NCBI GenBank assembly: GCA_951802195.1
Contig: OX637623.1
Coordinates: 1,538,626-1,602,625 of the forward strand
Origin: Tausonia pullulans
Taxonomy: Eukaryota > Basidiomycota > Tremellomycetes > Cystofilobasidiales > Mrakiaceae
DNA length: 64,000 nt
Direction: 5' to 3'
Part shown: positions 51,969 to 63,808 of the stretch, one piece after another
How positions within the stretch are numbered: the stretch's first letter is position 1
Layout: every line of letters begins with the position of its first letter
Notes under the pieces: generated by a model
Database searches by the model: none
Told to the model about the DNA's origin: nothing
What the model saw: the letters and a program-made list of their open reading frames with translations, nothing else
Program-made: the position numbers and the translations under genes

Positions 51969-52150
51969 CAGGATGGAGCCGAGTCCGGAGGGCCAGATCT
52001 CGGTCAGTCATACCGTACGTTCCTTTGCCAGGCTGAGCTGGTGCTCAGTCGTCTCCCCCAAAGGCTGACTGAGACTTCTCTCGCATCACTTCTCCAAGAC
52101 GTTCATCCACCGCCTTCTTCCACCGCTCCTCGAGCAGATCCTCAACCAAC

Positions 52151-55100
52151 ATGTCGACTCCTGCAGTTCCCCTACTCACCCATGCATCCCTCGACCCAGA
52201 GGCCATCCTCAAGCAGCTCACCCTGGACGAGAAGATCAGCCTCTTGTCGGGAGTCGACATGTACGCCAGCTTCCCTCTCCTTGTCTTGCGAGTCAAACAG
52301 CAGGGCTGAACCTCTGGCCTTCTGCAGGTGGAACACGTATCCGATCGAGCGTCTGGGCGTCCCGTCCGTCCGCGTGGGCGATGGACCCAACGGTGCGCAT
52401 TGTTCCCGCTCCCGCCCCCCCCCCCCCCCGAACCTCCGCCCTGACAAGCACTGCTGGTCGCTGCCCTCAGGTGTTAGAGGAACTCGTCTGTTCAATGGAG
52501 TGCCTGGTGAGCTCCTTCTATTGCCCTCGAGCCTGCTTAATGTGTGTTTAGAGATTGAAGTCCTGTCGTTTCTCTCGGCAGCGTCATGCTTCCCCTGCGC
52601 GTCCGGCCTCGGATCCACCTTCGACTTGGACCTCATCAACCGAGTCGGCGCCGCCATGGGAGACGAAGCGATCGCAAAAGGAGCGGCATGTGTACTAGGA
52701 CCAAGTGAGTCGCGAGCCTTTGGCCGTGGAAAGGCCGCTGACGGACCCAGCGCGCGTTCCTCCCTTCAGCCTGTAACATCCAGCGCAATCCCCTTGGTCT
52801 GTCCTACGTGTTCTCCAGACGTGTTTCGCTGTTGGTCTGACGTCTCTACAGGTGGTCGTGGGTTCGAGTCGTACTCCGAAGACCCTTTGCTGTCCGGAAA
52901 GATGTCAGCGGCGTTCATCAACGGTGAGCGTCTTTCTCTAGTTCCGCATTAGACGCCTCGCTGATCGGCTTCGCCCTTCTTATCTTCCCTAGGCCTGCAA
53001 TCCAGGGGTGTCGCGGCGGCCATCAAGCACTTTGTCGCCAACGACTCCGAAACGTTGAGGAACTCGATGTCGAGCGAGATCCAGGACCGCGCTCTTCGAG
53101 AGGTACGCCCTTAACCGCGACTCTACACCGTGCGGGCACTGTGCTGACCCAACCACGCTGCTGCTTGCAGATTTACCTTCGGCCCTTCGAGATCGCCGTC
53201 CGAGAAAGCAAGCCGCTCAGCTTCATGACTTCCTACAATCGCCTTAACGGCCTTCATTGCTCGGAGAACAAGGATCTACTGGACACCGTCCTGCGCAAGG
53301 AATGGGGATGGGAGGGGATGATTATGTCGGACTGGTCAGGCTCTCCTACACTGCCAACTTACTGATGTCATTCTCTTACTGACGATTTGACTACGCATCT
53401 CGGTGTGCAGGTGGGGAGTCTACGTGAGTGTTTGATTTCCACTCGTGCTTTCTCTGCCTCTCTGCCTTCCTTCTCATAGTCAGTCACTGACTTAGTTTAT
53501 TCATCGGTCGTGCAGAGCACGGACTTGGCCATTGAAGCGGGTCTCGACATTGAGTTCCCTGGACCCTCCAAGCACCGCGGCGATACCCTCTCCGGCTACG
53601 TCACGCATTCCAAGAAGATCCTCCCCTCGGTCATCGATGCTCGCGCTCTGGCCGTTCTCAAGTTCGTCAAGGCCTGCTTGAAGGCGCCGATATCTTATCC
53701 CGAGAAGCCGGAGCGTGGAATCGACACTCCGGAGACTCGAGACCTCCTTCGGACGGCGGCTCGGGAGAGCATCGTCCTGTTGAAAAACGACGACGGGGTC
53801 CTTCCTGTCTCTCTAGGTACGTCGACCTCTATAGGCTCAAGAAGCGGCAACTCTGGCTGATCTTCGAAACCCTTGTTTGAGCAGACGACGAGAAGATTCG
53901 TAAAATCGCGGTCATCGGGCAGAACGCGGGCAGGGCCCAGATTTTTGGCGGAGGATCGGCCTCGATGCGGCCCACCCGAGCCATCAGTCCTCTTCAGGGC
54001 ATCCGAGATTTCGTCGGGCAGGACGTCGAAGTGGTGTACTCGGTCGGAGCTTACGCTGTGAGTACCTCTCACCTTCCGTCTTTCGTGCTGCTCCTCACTG
54101 AAATCTTCCCTGCTTTCTCGCTCGTAGCACAGGCTCTTGCCTCCCATCGGACCGCTCTTGAAAACTCCTTCCAGCGGGGGGACCAAGACCGGCTTCGATC
54201 TGAACATCTACAACGACCCTCCCTTCGACTCGCCAAGCTCTACAACCCTTCGTCCTCAAGCTGAGGTCATCAAGACCATCCAAACGGAAGAGAGTGAGTG
54301 CAAGCTTTCCTCCCTTGTCGGAAGGCGTCCGCTGACCTGCCACACCATCTCCACACAGGTACCGCTTTTATGGCGCTGGACACGATCGGGGACGGCGTCG
54401 TGGACAAGGGAGCGTACATGCAGCTGAGCGGCCTCTTCACTCCGGACTCCGATGGCGACTACGAATTCGGCTTGGCGTGCTGCGGCCAGGGAATGCTCTT
54501 TGTGGACTCGGAGCTTTTGATCGACAACTGGCACCATCAAACCGCCGGAGAGTGAGTCCGTTAACGGGATTTGCAACTTAGGAGGATGCTGACCTGGACA
54601 ACCCTTCTTCCCCTGCCAGTGTCTTCTTTGGGACTGGAGTAGGTCAAACTCAAAAATCGAGCTTCTCTACCTTTAGGTTCTGATGCGCCACGTTCATCTT
54701 TGCTCAGACGATTGAGGAGATCGGACGAAAGCACCTCACGAAGGGACGGACCTACTCCATCAAGCTCAACTTTCGAGGAGGTCAGGAGAATGGCCCTTCT
54801 TTCGGCAGAGCCAATGGCGCATTTCGTCTTGGAGTCGCGAGGGTCTGTCTCTGCGCCATTTTGGGCCTCGGGTAACGATCACTGACAGCAGACTCCGTGT
54901 TGTGTTCCCAGGTCATCGACGAGGAAGAGGAGGTGCGGATCGCGTGCAAGTCGGCGGAGACGGCGGACGTGGTCGTGCTCGTCTGCGGTCTGAACTCCGA
55001 GTGGGAGAGTGAAGGTACTTGTTGCTGCCGCCGCATCCATGCTCCTTCCCTGCCCAGAGTTGACGACGTCTTCTCGACTGCAGGCTTCGACCGCAAGGAC

Positions 55101-56078
55101 ATGAACCTTCCCCCCTCCTTCAACAAGCTCATCAACGCCGTCCTCGACGTCAATCCCCGAGCCATCATCGTCAACCAGTCGGGAACGCCGGTCGAGATGC
55201 CCTGGATTGCCAAGGCCTCTACGGTCCTGCAAGCGTGGTACGGCGGCAACGAGCTGGGTGAGTCCCTCGCCCGTCTCACTGAAAATCTCTCAGAACTCTT
55301 CATTGAGACTCCCTGATGCTCTTCCAGGCGGAGGTCTTGCGGACATCATCTTCGGAAAGAGCAATCCTGCAGGCAAGCTCGCCCAGACCTTCCCTCGGAT
55401 CATGCAGGACTCGCCAGGCTTCCTCGGTTTCCCGTGAGCCCCACCTAACTCTTCGTCCTTCTCGCCCCCTTCTCTGGACTGACCCTGGCTCTTTCGTTCT
55501 CTCAGAGGCGAGAACGGCAAGTTGTACTACAACGACGGGATCTTCGTTGGCTACCGCGGGTTTGACGAGTACAAGTGCGTGCCTTGCATCTGCATCCCTC
55601 CTGATCCCTTGTTGATGTGAACGCTGCCCATAGGCGTGAACCCCTCTTCTCCTTTGGACACGGCCTCTCCTACTCCACCTTCTCACTGGACTCTCTCTCT
55701 ATCCCGTCGGCAACCTTCCTTCCTCCTTCTCCCGATGGGTCGGTGATGGTCACCGTGTCCCTGTCGAACACCTCGACCATCAAGGGCGCGGAGACGGTGC
55801 AGCTCTACATCACCCCGCCCAAGACCACTGCACTCGTCCGGCCCAAGAAGGAGCTCAAGGGCTTCAAGAAGGCCTTCCTCGCCGGTGGAGAGACAAAAGA
55901 ACTCATGTTCATTCTCGACAAGTGCGCCCTGGGCTACTGGGACGACGCGAAGAGGTGCTGGGTCGCTGAGGCTGGCGAGTACGGAGTTCAAGTCTGGGCC
56001 AGCGCAGCGGCCGGGGAGACGGCTCGGCTCGAGTCGAGCTTTGCCCTCAACCAGGGTTTCTCCTGGACCGGGCTTTAG
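52151..56078 (+). CDS. GH3 beta-glucosidase with PA14 and fibronectin-III-like domains
   Basis: Hydrolyses terminal beta-glucosides; without a signal peptide it is probably intracellular. ATG 52151 gives MSTPAVPLLTHASLDPEAIL and KQLTLDEKISLLSG. Exons then read WNTYPIERLGVPSVRVGDGP, GVRGTRLFNGVP, CASGLGSTFDLDLINRVGAA, GGRGFESYSEDPLLSGKMSA, VAAAIKHFVANDSE (KHF), and MTSYNRLNGLHCSENKDLLD to WGWEGMIMSDW, in which Asp of SDW is the nucleophile. The (alpha/beta)6 sandwich has RESIVLLKNDDGVLPVSL and KIAVIGQNAGRAQIFGGGSA. The PA14 insert is MQLSGLFTPDSDGDYEFGLA to VDSELLIDNW. Later: VVVLVCGLNSEWESEGFDRK, FSFGHGLSYSTF, and the Fn3-like end ETVQLYITPPKTTALVRPKK, stop at 56078. More than ten short introns. 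The domain order matches yeast BGL-type enzymes. Confidence 0.93.
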
Positions 56079-56224
56079 AGTAGATGTATTCGCACGTCTG
56101 TTAAATTTTCATGCTCATTCTCCATGTTCGCCGACATTTTGTAGCCATGCTCGTCGAAAAAGGCAGGCCCATGGCGTCCAACGGTGAAAGCAACACGAGG
56201 GCACATATCAGCGACTCTCCCCAT

Positions 56225-56564
56225 TGTCAGGATCTCGCAGAGTTACCGCCTCGGCTCCACATTTGTGTAGCATCTCCCTTGCTTGCTCGGCTCCCATATG
56301 CTCGCCTTTTTTCCGCTACACTGTTCCACACTCTTTGCTTTCTAACCCTTCTCGTCCCTTTCTCATGATCACCCCTCGTCCTTTAACGCTCAGATCATCG
56401 TAGACTTTCGTCCTGCACTCTGACTACCGTTTGGACTAGACAAATCTGCCAAAGACCTCGAAGTGAGCCTGTGACATTTCGGCCACTCCAATCCTGCTCC
56501 TCGATCGATAGCCCTCTCCTCACCCATCCTCCTCAGCCCCTTGACCCTTGGGCCAATCCTAACA
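56225..56564 (+). repeat. LTR between convergent genes
   Basis: TGTCAGGATCTCGCAG...TTGGGCCAATCCTAACA, 340 bp, in the short space between the GH3 stop and the MFS stop. Flanks CCCAT and CACGT do not match. Confidence 0.82.
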
Positions 56565-56722
56565 CACGTCGGGCTGGCAAAATCTCCTTGCTTCTTCCTG
56601 GAGGCAGACGTGTTTCTAGCTTGCAATACATCGATACAACGCGTCTCTTCTTGGAGACGGACTTGGGACTGGCGCAGCTTGTGTTCCTGCGCGATGTCCA
56701 AGCTCTATTACTACAGCGAGAC

Positions 56723-58431
56723 TCAGTGCGCCGACGAGTGAGGTCGGGCCTCGGCGGGGGAGGTGCTGTTGCGGGGCCGAATAAGACCGTCGGCTGTCGC
56801 GACGACTGCTGCGCCATGACGTCCTCCGATGGGCGGCGGCGGGAGGGGATCCTGGAAGAACGCGAGGGTAAGGAGGGCGATGACGACCGTGCACGACATA
56901 GAAAATAAGAGCGAGCTCTGATAGCCCCTCCATGAGGGGACGGAGGGGTCTGCGGCGGAGGGGAAGGAGACCTGGAGCGCGGTAGCAATGGACAGGCCAA
57001 CCGAAGCGCCCAGCTGAAGGGAGGAGTTGAAGACTCCGCCTGCGACCCCAGAGTGCTCCGGTGGGACAGATAGTATCAGGGCGACATTGCTGGAGACATA
57101 TACGAGCGCCATGGACGCGGAGCCGATGAGGAGTCCCGGGAAGATGAGCGGCCAGTACCAGCGCTTCTCCGAGGCGAAGGCAAGAAGGAGTGTACCGATG
57201 GTCGCGCCAACCGAGCCAACGACGATGCGCCACTTGAGGGTGAACCAGTCGGGCAGGAGGCCGTTGAACATGATGACGACGCCACCAGCGATTCCGTTCA
57301 CGAAGAGATAGACTGCTACCATGATGGCGGATGTGCCCCACTCCTTCTGGAAGAGGTCCGAGAAGACCACCTGGTTTAGGAACCACCAGAAGTATGGGAC
57401 GAGGCTGAGGACAACGAGGAGGGCAAAGTTCTTGATCCTCCAGGTGGCCGGGTTGATGAGCGCGTCGATCGGGTCCATCCTCGTCTCCCAGAAGAAGAAG
57501 ACCGGGAAGAGGAGCGCACCGAGGACGAAAGGTACCAGCGTCTGAGCGTGAACCCAACCTTCGACGTTGCCATTGCTGAGACCGAAGATGAGGAGGACGA
57601 TAGCGGCGGTGAGGAAGAGGAGGCCAAAGTAGTCCATCTTGGGCTTCCTATGGGCGGCGACGACCTGTGCGGGTCCGTCGATGGACTTCTCCTCGACGTC
57701 GCCGTGCGTTTCTCCGACGGAGCTGGCGTGCGAGGGGATAAGGAAGGCGGCGAGGATAGAGAGAGGGACGGCGAAGATGGTGACGAGGAAAAATATGTAC
57801 GACCAGTGAGCGAGGAGCAGGATCGCTCCGAGGACGAGGCCGAGGACGTTGGCGAGGGCGCCTGCTCCACCGAAACTGAGGAAAGGAAGCGTCGCGACTG
57901 GTCAGCATGAGGATTGGGAGGACGGAAGCGCTATCACAGACCCACATCGATATGGCCCGGGCCTGCTCTCGCTCTTCGGGGAAGAGGTGGACAATCAGGT
58001 TCAAGGCTGCAGGGATGGTGGCCGCCGCACCGATGCCAGACAGAGCGCGGAGGACGATCATGGTGACCTTGTCCTTAGTGAAGCCGATGCCCAAGGAGAA
58101 CAACGCCAGCCATAGGAAGCCGACGAGAAAGGTCCACTTGGGGGAGAGCAGGTCGCTGACACGGCCGGCTGCGAGAAGGAAGGCGGCCAGAGTAAGGGAG
58201 TAGGCATTGACGTTCCAAGTCGACTCGGCGGAGGACATCTTCAGGTCGTCTGCTATGCTCGGGAGCGCCGTGAAGATGGCCGAGCTGGAGTAAATGCTGA
58301 TCAAGGAAGGGCAGACGTTGAGTCAAAACAAGGGGGTAAGGAAGGACCGCTCGAGAAGGATCGACATACTCAAAGAACTGAGCGCAGCAGAAGATGACGA
58401 GTAGGAGGTAGCGCCTGAGATTGGAAGGCAT
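56723..58431 (-). CDS. MFS transporter, 14-TM drug/efflux type
   Basis: Plasma-membrane proton-coupled transporter, likely exporter of small molecules. ATG 58431 gives MPSNLRRYLLLVIFCCAQFF. An intron with a GTATGTC donor joins DIYSSSAIFTALPSIADDLK and then WNVNAYSLTLAAFLLAAGRV, LLSPKWTFLVGFLWLALFS, and ALSGIGAAATIPAALNLIVH (motif region G-x3-G-P-like). A second intron leads to FGGAGALANVLGLVLGAILL, WSYIFFLVTIFAVPLSILAA, MDYFGLLFLTAAIVLLIFGL, and, in the second half, LVVLSLVPYFWWFLNQVVFS, WGTSAIMVAVYLFVNGIAGG, IVVGSVGATIGTLLLAFASE, VYVSSNVALILSVPPEHSGV and GASVGLSIATALQV. The charged tail stops at 56723. Substrate unknown. Transcribed toward the GH3 gene. Confidence 0.88.
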
Positions 58432-59344
58432 CGAAGGGGAAGACTCATTTTCTGCCCTAAAGCCGGCTCTGAGTGTCAATGACTGAAATAATATGCTTTC
58501 TTCCTGCCTCGATTTGACCCCTATATCGAGCTTAACCGAAAGGCACACGCTTTCGCGCCAGGGGGGCAGAAAGTGATTGAAGCGCACCTTGGCTGGGCAG
58601 TACGAGCGACAGGGCGGCCTTCCATTTTCGATTCCAGGCCGAGGGCGCACAATATGCTTGAGCTGCCAGACGCAGCGGGTTGGATATCGGCGGACATGAG
58701 GGAAGGGGAGGGATGTGGAAGAAGTACGACGATAACGGTGGCCCGGGGTTTGTATGTGTCGGTGTCTCGTTCGAGTTGAGTCCAAAGCTGGCATACAGCT
58801 GCAGCCTAGTAGAGGGATGCTGACCAGGGTCAAGAAGAAAGGCTTGGAAAGTGTACCGGGTCGTCGGATGTTTGGACTTCCTGCGGGGGAGAAGCCATTT
58901 CCGCGTCAGTGATGCCTAAGCAGAGAACCGCGTACCGCGGGGGAGTGAGCCTTGGGACCTTGATTTTATCACCATTTCGATACCAGGCTGGCCCACTAGA
59001 TGTAAGACAATCAGCGGCAGTGCATGTCTGTCAGCGACCTGATTTTGGGGTGAATGTTGGTTGTCAGAGTTGAACAGTGCGTCGTCGTAGGTCGTCGTCC
59101 CTGCGTGGTTGCATTGATTGGATTTTAGTGAGGTGACCGGCGTGCACCTCAACAAGGTCAACCCTAACCCTTGCCTGACCTCATCTGCGTCTGCTAGAGG
59201 AGGTAATCAAGCCCAGGTTCGCTTCAGGTTGGGGGCCTTCACCACTGTTTCACCTAAGCTCTTATCGGTTTCCGCCTCGACCCTTTCGATATCCTTTGGA
59301 CCTCAGTCCGCAGGCTTGGGCAGACCAGGGCTCTCCACCTCATC
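58432..59344. other. Intergenic region upstream of the MFS gene
   Basis: Promoter side of the leftward MFS transporter; no gene recognised. Confidence 0.4.
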
Positions 59345-59862
59345 CGACAGACGTTTTCACGTCACGAGAGCCTGCCGTGATTGCCATTCGAGAAGCATAA
59401 GTTTCGGCTGTCCGCTACGGAATTTCTCGTTTCGTACTACGCCTGCGCTGTGCCGATCCAAGCTGGGCAGCCTGCCATACTTTGCTTCGCACAGGCGTGC
59501 TACAACGGAGATTCCCCTGCTCGCAATGCCATCAGAGGAGGCTCGAGTGCGTGTGCGAGGTAGACGGTCGGAAGCAGTGAGTGGTCTTCTGAGATGCCTG
59601 CTTCGAGTCTTGTCTGCCATAGGCTGACGTCTTCTTCATTCACCAACGTGCTCGACCGACCGCAGCAACTCAACTAGCAAGGGTTTTGACAAGCTCAGGA
59701 GTCGCATCGAATTCCTGCGCGCTCTGTTGCGTGAGCATGCGATCGAAGAAGATAGCGGTCAAGCGCCCGGATTAGCCTCTACCCCGGCCGACACCGGGTC
59801 GGACAAGGATGACTTGAAGGTGTCGTCGACAGGCTCGAACGGGCGACCAGTCGTCGACCAAG
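59345..59862 (+). pseudogene. Possible decayed zinc-cluster transcription factor, N-terminal part
   Basis: ACRDCHSR at about 59369 resembles the first half of a fungal Zn2Cys6 finger. At about 59675 the stretch STSKGFDKLRSRIEFLRALL (then REHAIEEDSG) looks like the linker and coiled coil that follow such fingers. In-frame stops and a missing second half of the finger make it non-functional as read, and an LTR cuts it at 59863. A weak protein-like frame (YLEWAEVDLLQRLFIDFDAH) continues after the LTR at about 60285. Family assignment is tentative. Confidence 0.35.
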
Positions 59863-60226
59863 TGCCAGGCTCTCATGGATCTACCACATAGGGTTCCCCA
59901 CCTATGTGTATGGCTGTCAGAACCTCGCGGACCTGCCACCTCGGCTCCGCGCCTGTGTAGCATCGCCCTTGCTCACTCGGCTCCCACACCTTCGGCCTCT
60001 CTTCAGTCACACTGTCCCACACTCTTTGTTTTCTCACCTTCATTCCATAGAGCGCTTAGATCATCGTACCTTTTGTTCTGCACTTTGACTATCGTTTAGA
60101 CTTGACAAACCTGCCCAAGACCTCGAAGCGAGCCTGTGTCTGCCATCATTTCAGTTCCACTCCGTCACCGACGCCCCTCTCCTCATCCATCCTCCGCAAC
60201 CCTTAACCCGTGGCCCAATCCAAACA
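59863..60226 (+). repeat. LTR, diverged ends
   Basis: Starts TGCCAGGCTCTCATGG and ends GGCCCAATCCAAACA; the whole inside aligns with the other LTRs (ACCACATAGGGTTCC, CGCGGACCTGCCACC, CCTTTTGTTCTGCACTTTGACTATC). Changes at both termini mark it as old. Confidence 0.8.
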
Positions 60227-61268
60227 TTCAGTGTCTCCTCGCCTTGTTGTAGACATCATCGTGCCGCGAGAACCAGCCTTTGCAAAGCCTATCTGGAATG
60301 GGCGGAGGTTGATCTCTTGCAGCGTCTTTTTATCGACTTCGACGCTCATGGTGCGGCTTTCCGTCTCCTAACCATCGCAGATCTGGCAAGGCGAGAGTGG
60401 TCTGAACCTTGAGCACCTCAAGAAGGATCAGAAGGAGGCTCAGACTCACGAAGTACTTCATTTCAGCAGTGACACCTTTTTCCTGGAGACCCTTGATGTG
60501 GCTGGAGGCCATGCATTCAGGGAGAACTGGATGCTCGGCAGAGTTCTGTGCCGGCGCGGTGGATCATCAGCATGGATTAACCAGAGTGCTGAGATTGCGC
60601 CTACTCGCCTCAAAATCGCGGCCATTTAGGGACGACCTATGGATATTGACAGTCATTCCAAGTAGAGCCTAGGCTGACTCGGAGCGAGACTCCTCTGCGA
60701 GCGCGGCACTGACGGCCAGGGCAGCGCCGTGTCGAAGGTGGCAGCGAGACAGCTCTCAGCAAGGAAAGAGGCCCCGACACGCCGCTGACAAATCTTGATC
60801 TCTAGATGCTTGAAAACTAGCCCGAAGTTATCAGCGGGAGCGCTCCCTCACTCTGTCCTCAATCTAGGGCCAGCTGACCTCGCGCCGATCGCTGATAACC
60901 TGCAGTCCGTCCGGGGTACCGAGTCAGGGCACGCCGCTGAGCCTCCAGAAGTCCGTTCCATGAAGTCCAGTGCAGGTCTCAGGTCCTCAGGAGATCACAA
61001 TTCCGGTTCCTAGCGAGGGCGATAAAAAAGGCCTCGTTTTCGTCGTCCTGGTCACCTGACTCCCTCCTTTTCCGGACCGCCAGCTCACACCTGGCCACCT
61101 TCTTGACCTCCAAGAAGGAAAAGGTATTTCCTTACAACATGTCCAAGTAGGGACAGCAGCATAAAGGGGAGCCACCTGTCGCCTCCTCAGTCTCGCCTCT
61201 TTCTCCCTCAACCGTATCCCAGCTTCTCCCTTTCCATCGCCCACAGCAAGATCCTCACAACGTTCAAC
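60227..61268. other. Intergenic region upstream of the sugar transporter
   Basis: About 1 kb, mostly the transporter promoter; the first part may contain the tail of the decayed regulator. No gene supported. Confidence 0.4.
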
Positions 61269-63625
61269 ATGACGACCGACAGCAAGCACGAAGGCGATAT
61301 CGAGAAGGTCGACATCTCGGTGAATACCACCGTGGAGGTCCTGGACGGCGGAGATCATTCCAAGCTCTCGCTCTGGCAGTACATCAAAGCCAACCGTCGC
61401 TCGTTCGGGTGGAGTATCTACCTCCTCATGTGAGTCCACATCCCTTCGTCCACATAAAAAAACTGAGCTGACGGTCAACCTTTGACTCTTTCGTTCAGGA
61501 ACATGGTCAAGTGAGACAATCGTCTTTCAGTCCGCGTTTTGGACTGCGCGTGCTGATCGAGGTCCTGTCAAAGTTATGGCTTCGATGGTCTCCTCACCGG
61601 ATCGCTCGTCGGCATCCCCTCCTTTCAACAGCACTTCGGCTATTATGATGAGACGTCTGGCCAGTACATCATCTCCGCCCTGTGGCAGTCGCTCTGGACG
61701 GCCATCACCTCCATTATGATCATGGTCGGCGCGCTCCTCGCCGGTCAGCTTAATGGTCGGGTCGGTCTTCGACTCAGTCTCGTCGTTGCGATGGTCTTTA
61801 CCGTCGGAGGCATCATCTTTGAGCAGCTTTGCAACGGACCTGCCGAGTTTTTGGGCGCCAAGGTCATTGCTGGTGTCGGCTACGGACTACAGACGGCCCT
61901 GTGCATCATGTCGCTCCCAGCCTACGCCCCGTCCCGTCTTCGTGGTCCGCTCGGAGCGTGCCTGAACACCTTCATCCTTTTGTGAGACTTTTCGTTTGGT
62001 ACCCGACCTGCACGTCTTACTGATATCGGGGCATGTCTTCCAGCGGCGGCTGGCTGGCTCAGGGAACCTTGACCGGCACGGGAAGCGCCTACTTGAACTC
62101 CACCAAGGCCTACCAGATCCCTTTCGCACTGCAATACATGTAAGCCCCTCTCTTCAACCTTTTTCAACCTGATCTGACAAGGATTTCGCGTTTTGCCGCT
62201 TCTAGTTTTGTTGGAATCATCGTTACCGGCCTCCCTTTCCTCCCCGAGTCGGCCGACTTCCATCTTCGACGAAACGACGTCGAAGGCGCCCGGGGAGCCC
62301 TCATCCGACTCCACGGTCCCTCCCGCATGCCCACCGTCGAGCTTGAACTTCATCTAGCTACCGTATCGCGCCAGCTCGACCTAGCCCAATCGAACGGGCG
62401 GACGAGCGTCTCTGCTTGGGAGCCCTTGCGTAAGGTACGCACGCATGCTCCACCGAACGTCTGCTCTCCACCTCGAGACTGATGCACAAGTCTTTCCTTC
62501 ACAGGCAAACATCAAGAGGACAATGGTCAGCGCTGGGCTGCTCGGCTTTCAGCAACTCGTGGGCGCGACCTTCGTGAGTCATGCGTCGCCTGTTCTACAA
62601 GACCATTTGCTGACGATGTTCGAGTTGTCAGGTCACGTCCTACCTCACATACTTCTTGTGAGTAGTCATTTCAGAGGTCTCTTAACATTGTGCCTCTCTG
62701 ACTCATCCTCTCTTTCATATTCAGCCAAGTCGCAGGAACCCCTGTTCGCCTCTCGCTTGCTCTGGGCGAGATGTCCTTCTCAGTCCAAGTGGTGGGCAAC
62801 CTTGTCAGGTCAGTTTAGATCCTCATCTTCACATTAACCGAAGGAGTACCGAACCCAATCTTTCTCGTTCCAGTTGGTATGCCATTGATAAGCTGGGTCG
62901 ACGAGCGTGCCTGGTAGGAGGCCTCGGTTCGATGACCGTCATTCTCCTCATCATCGGGATCACGTGGGCGGTACGGACGGCCGCTTCGCTTTGGGTCATG
63001 GTTGCCTTTATGAGTGAGTTCTGATTTTATAGATCAGCTTTGAGCGAGACTGACTTGCGGGCTTTCGTGCAGCGCTCTGGGCCTTCTTCTACCAAGGATC
63101 TATCGGAGCTTGTGGTGAAGCCTCCTCCTCTCATCAATTGCTGTCAAGACATAAAGTTGATGGAGTTTCGACGTTTGATTCTCTGTCGCAGGCTATTCTG
63201 TCGCTGCCGAGACCCCCAGCCCTCGACTGCGATCTTCTACCATCGCAATTGCTCAAGCTTTCGGTCAAGTTTGCGCCTGGGTGATGGGTTTTGCAACTCC
63301 CTACGTCAGTTCTCTTTGCTCTCTGCCTTCCGCTAGTTGCAGACATGAGAAGAGCTCACACTGTCCTTCGTCCACTATCCAGATGATCAACCCCGACGAG
63401 GCCAATCTCGGAGGCTACGTCGGCTTTGTCTTTGCAGGTCTCTGCGGCCTCGCCACCGTCTGGACCTTCTTTTCGATCCCCGAGACGGCCAGTCGAACGA
63501 TAGCTGAGATCGACGAGATGTGGGCTGATAAGGTACCCGTCCGCAACTGGAAAGGGCACATGTGCCGCGTGACTACCGAAGCGTCTAGTCACGAGTCATC
63601 CTGCGAGGGCGGTTTGGACCCTTAG
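61269..63625 (+). CDS. MFS sugar transporter, maltose-permease / sugar porter type
   Basis: Proton-linked uptake of a hexose or alpha-glucoside across the plasma membrane. ATG 61269 (MTTDSKHEGDIEKVDISVNT), then LWQYIKANRRSFGWSIYLLM. Exons carry YGFDGLLTGSLVGIPSFQQH, SIMIMVGALLAGQLNGRVGL, GAKVIAGVGYGLQTALCIMS (no GR, A-G-V-G-x-G variant), and LPFLPESADFHLRRNDVEGA (PES). The second half has VSAGLLGFQQLVGATFVTSY (QQ motif), SWYAIDKLGRRACLVGGLGS (DKLGRR) and AFFYQGSIGACGYSVAAETP, which has an AE-x-P like loop, then SPRLRSSTIAIAQAFGQV and FFSIPETASRTIAEID (PETxxR). Stop at 63625. About nine introns of 50-80 nt. Substrate cannot be fixed from sequence. Confidence 0.9.
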
Positions 63626-63808
63626 TAGCGATACTTCAAAAGCGGGGGATCAAGCGATCCTTGCTCACTATTTTTTCCTTCGCACAATAACCTCGCTTCA
63701 TTTATAGGCCCGTTTGAAATTTGTATGTGGTTTCTTTTTTGGCAACGAACATATCTGTTCCATCGACGGGCTTGACGTAAAGCCAAGTATCGTCTTTGCC
63801 CGGAACCA

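Noticed and set aside
52840-52880. GTGGGTTCGAGTC, resembling a tRNA B box
   Set aside because: It is an exon of the beta-glucosidase (GGRGFESYSEDP) and has no A box or cloverleaf.
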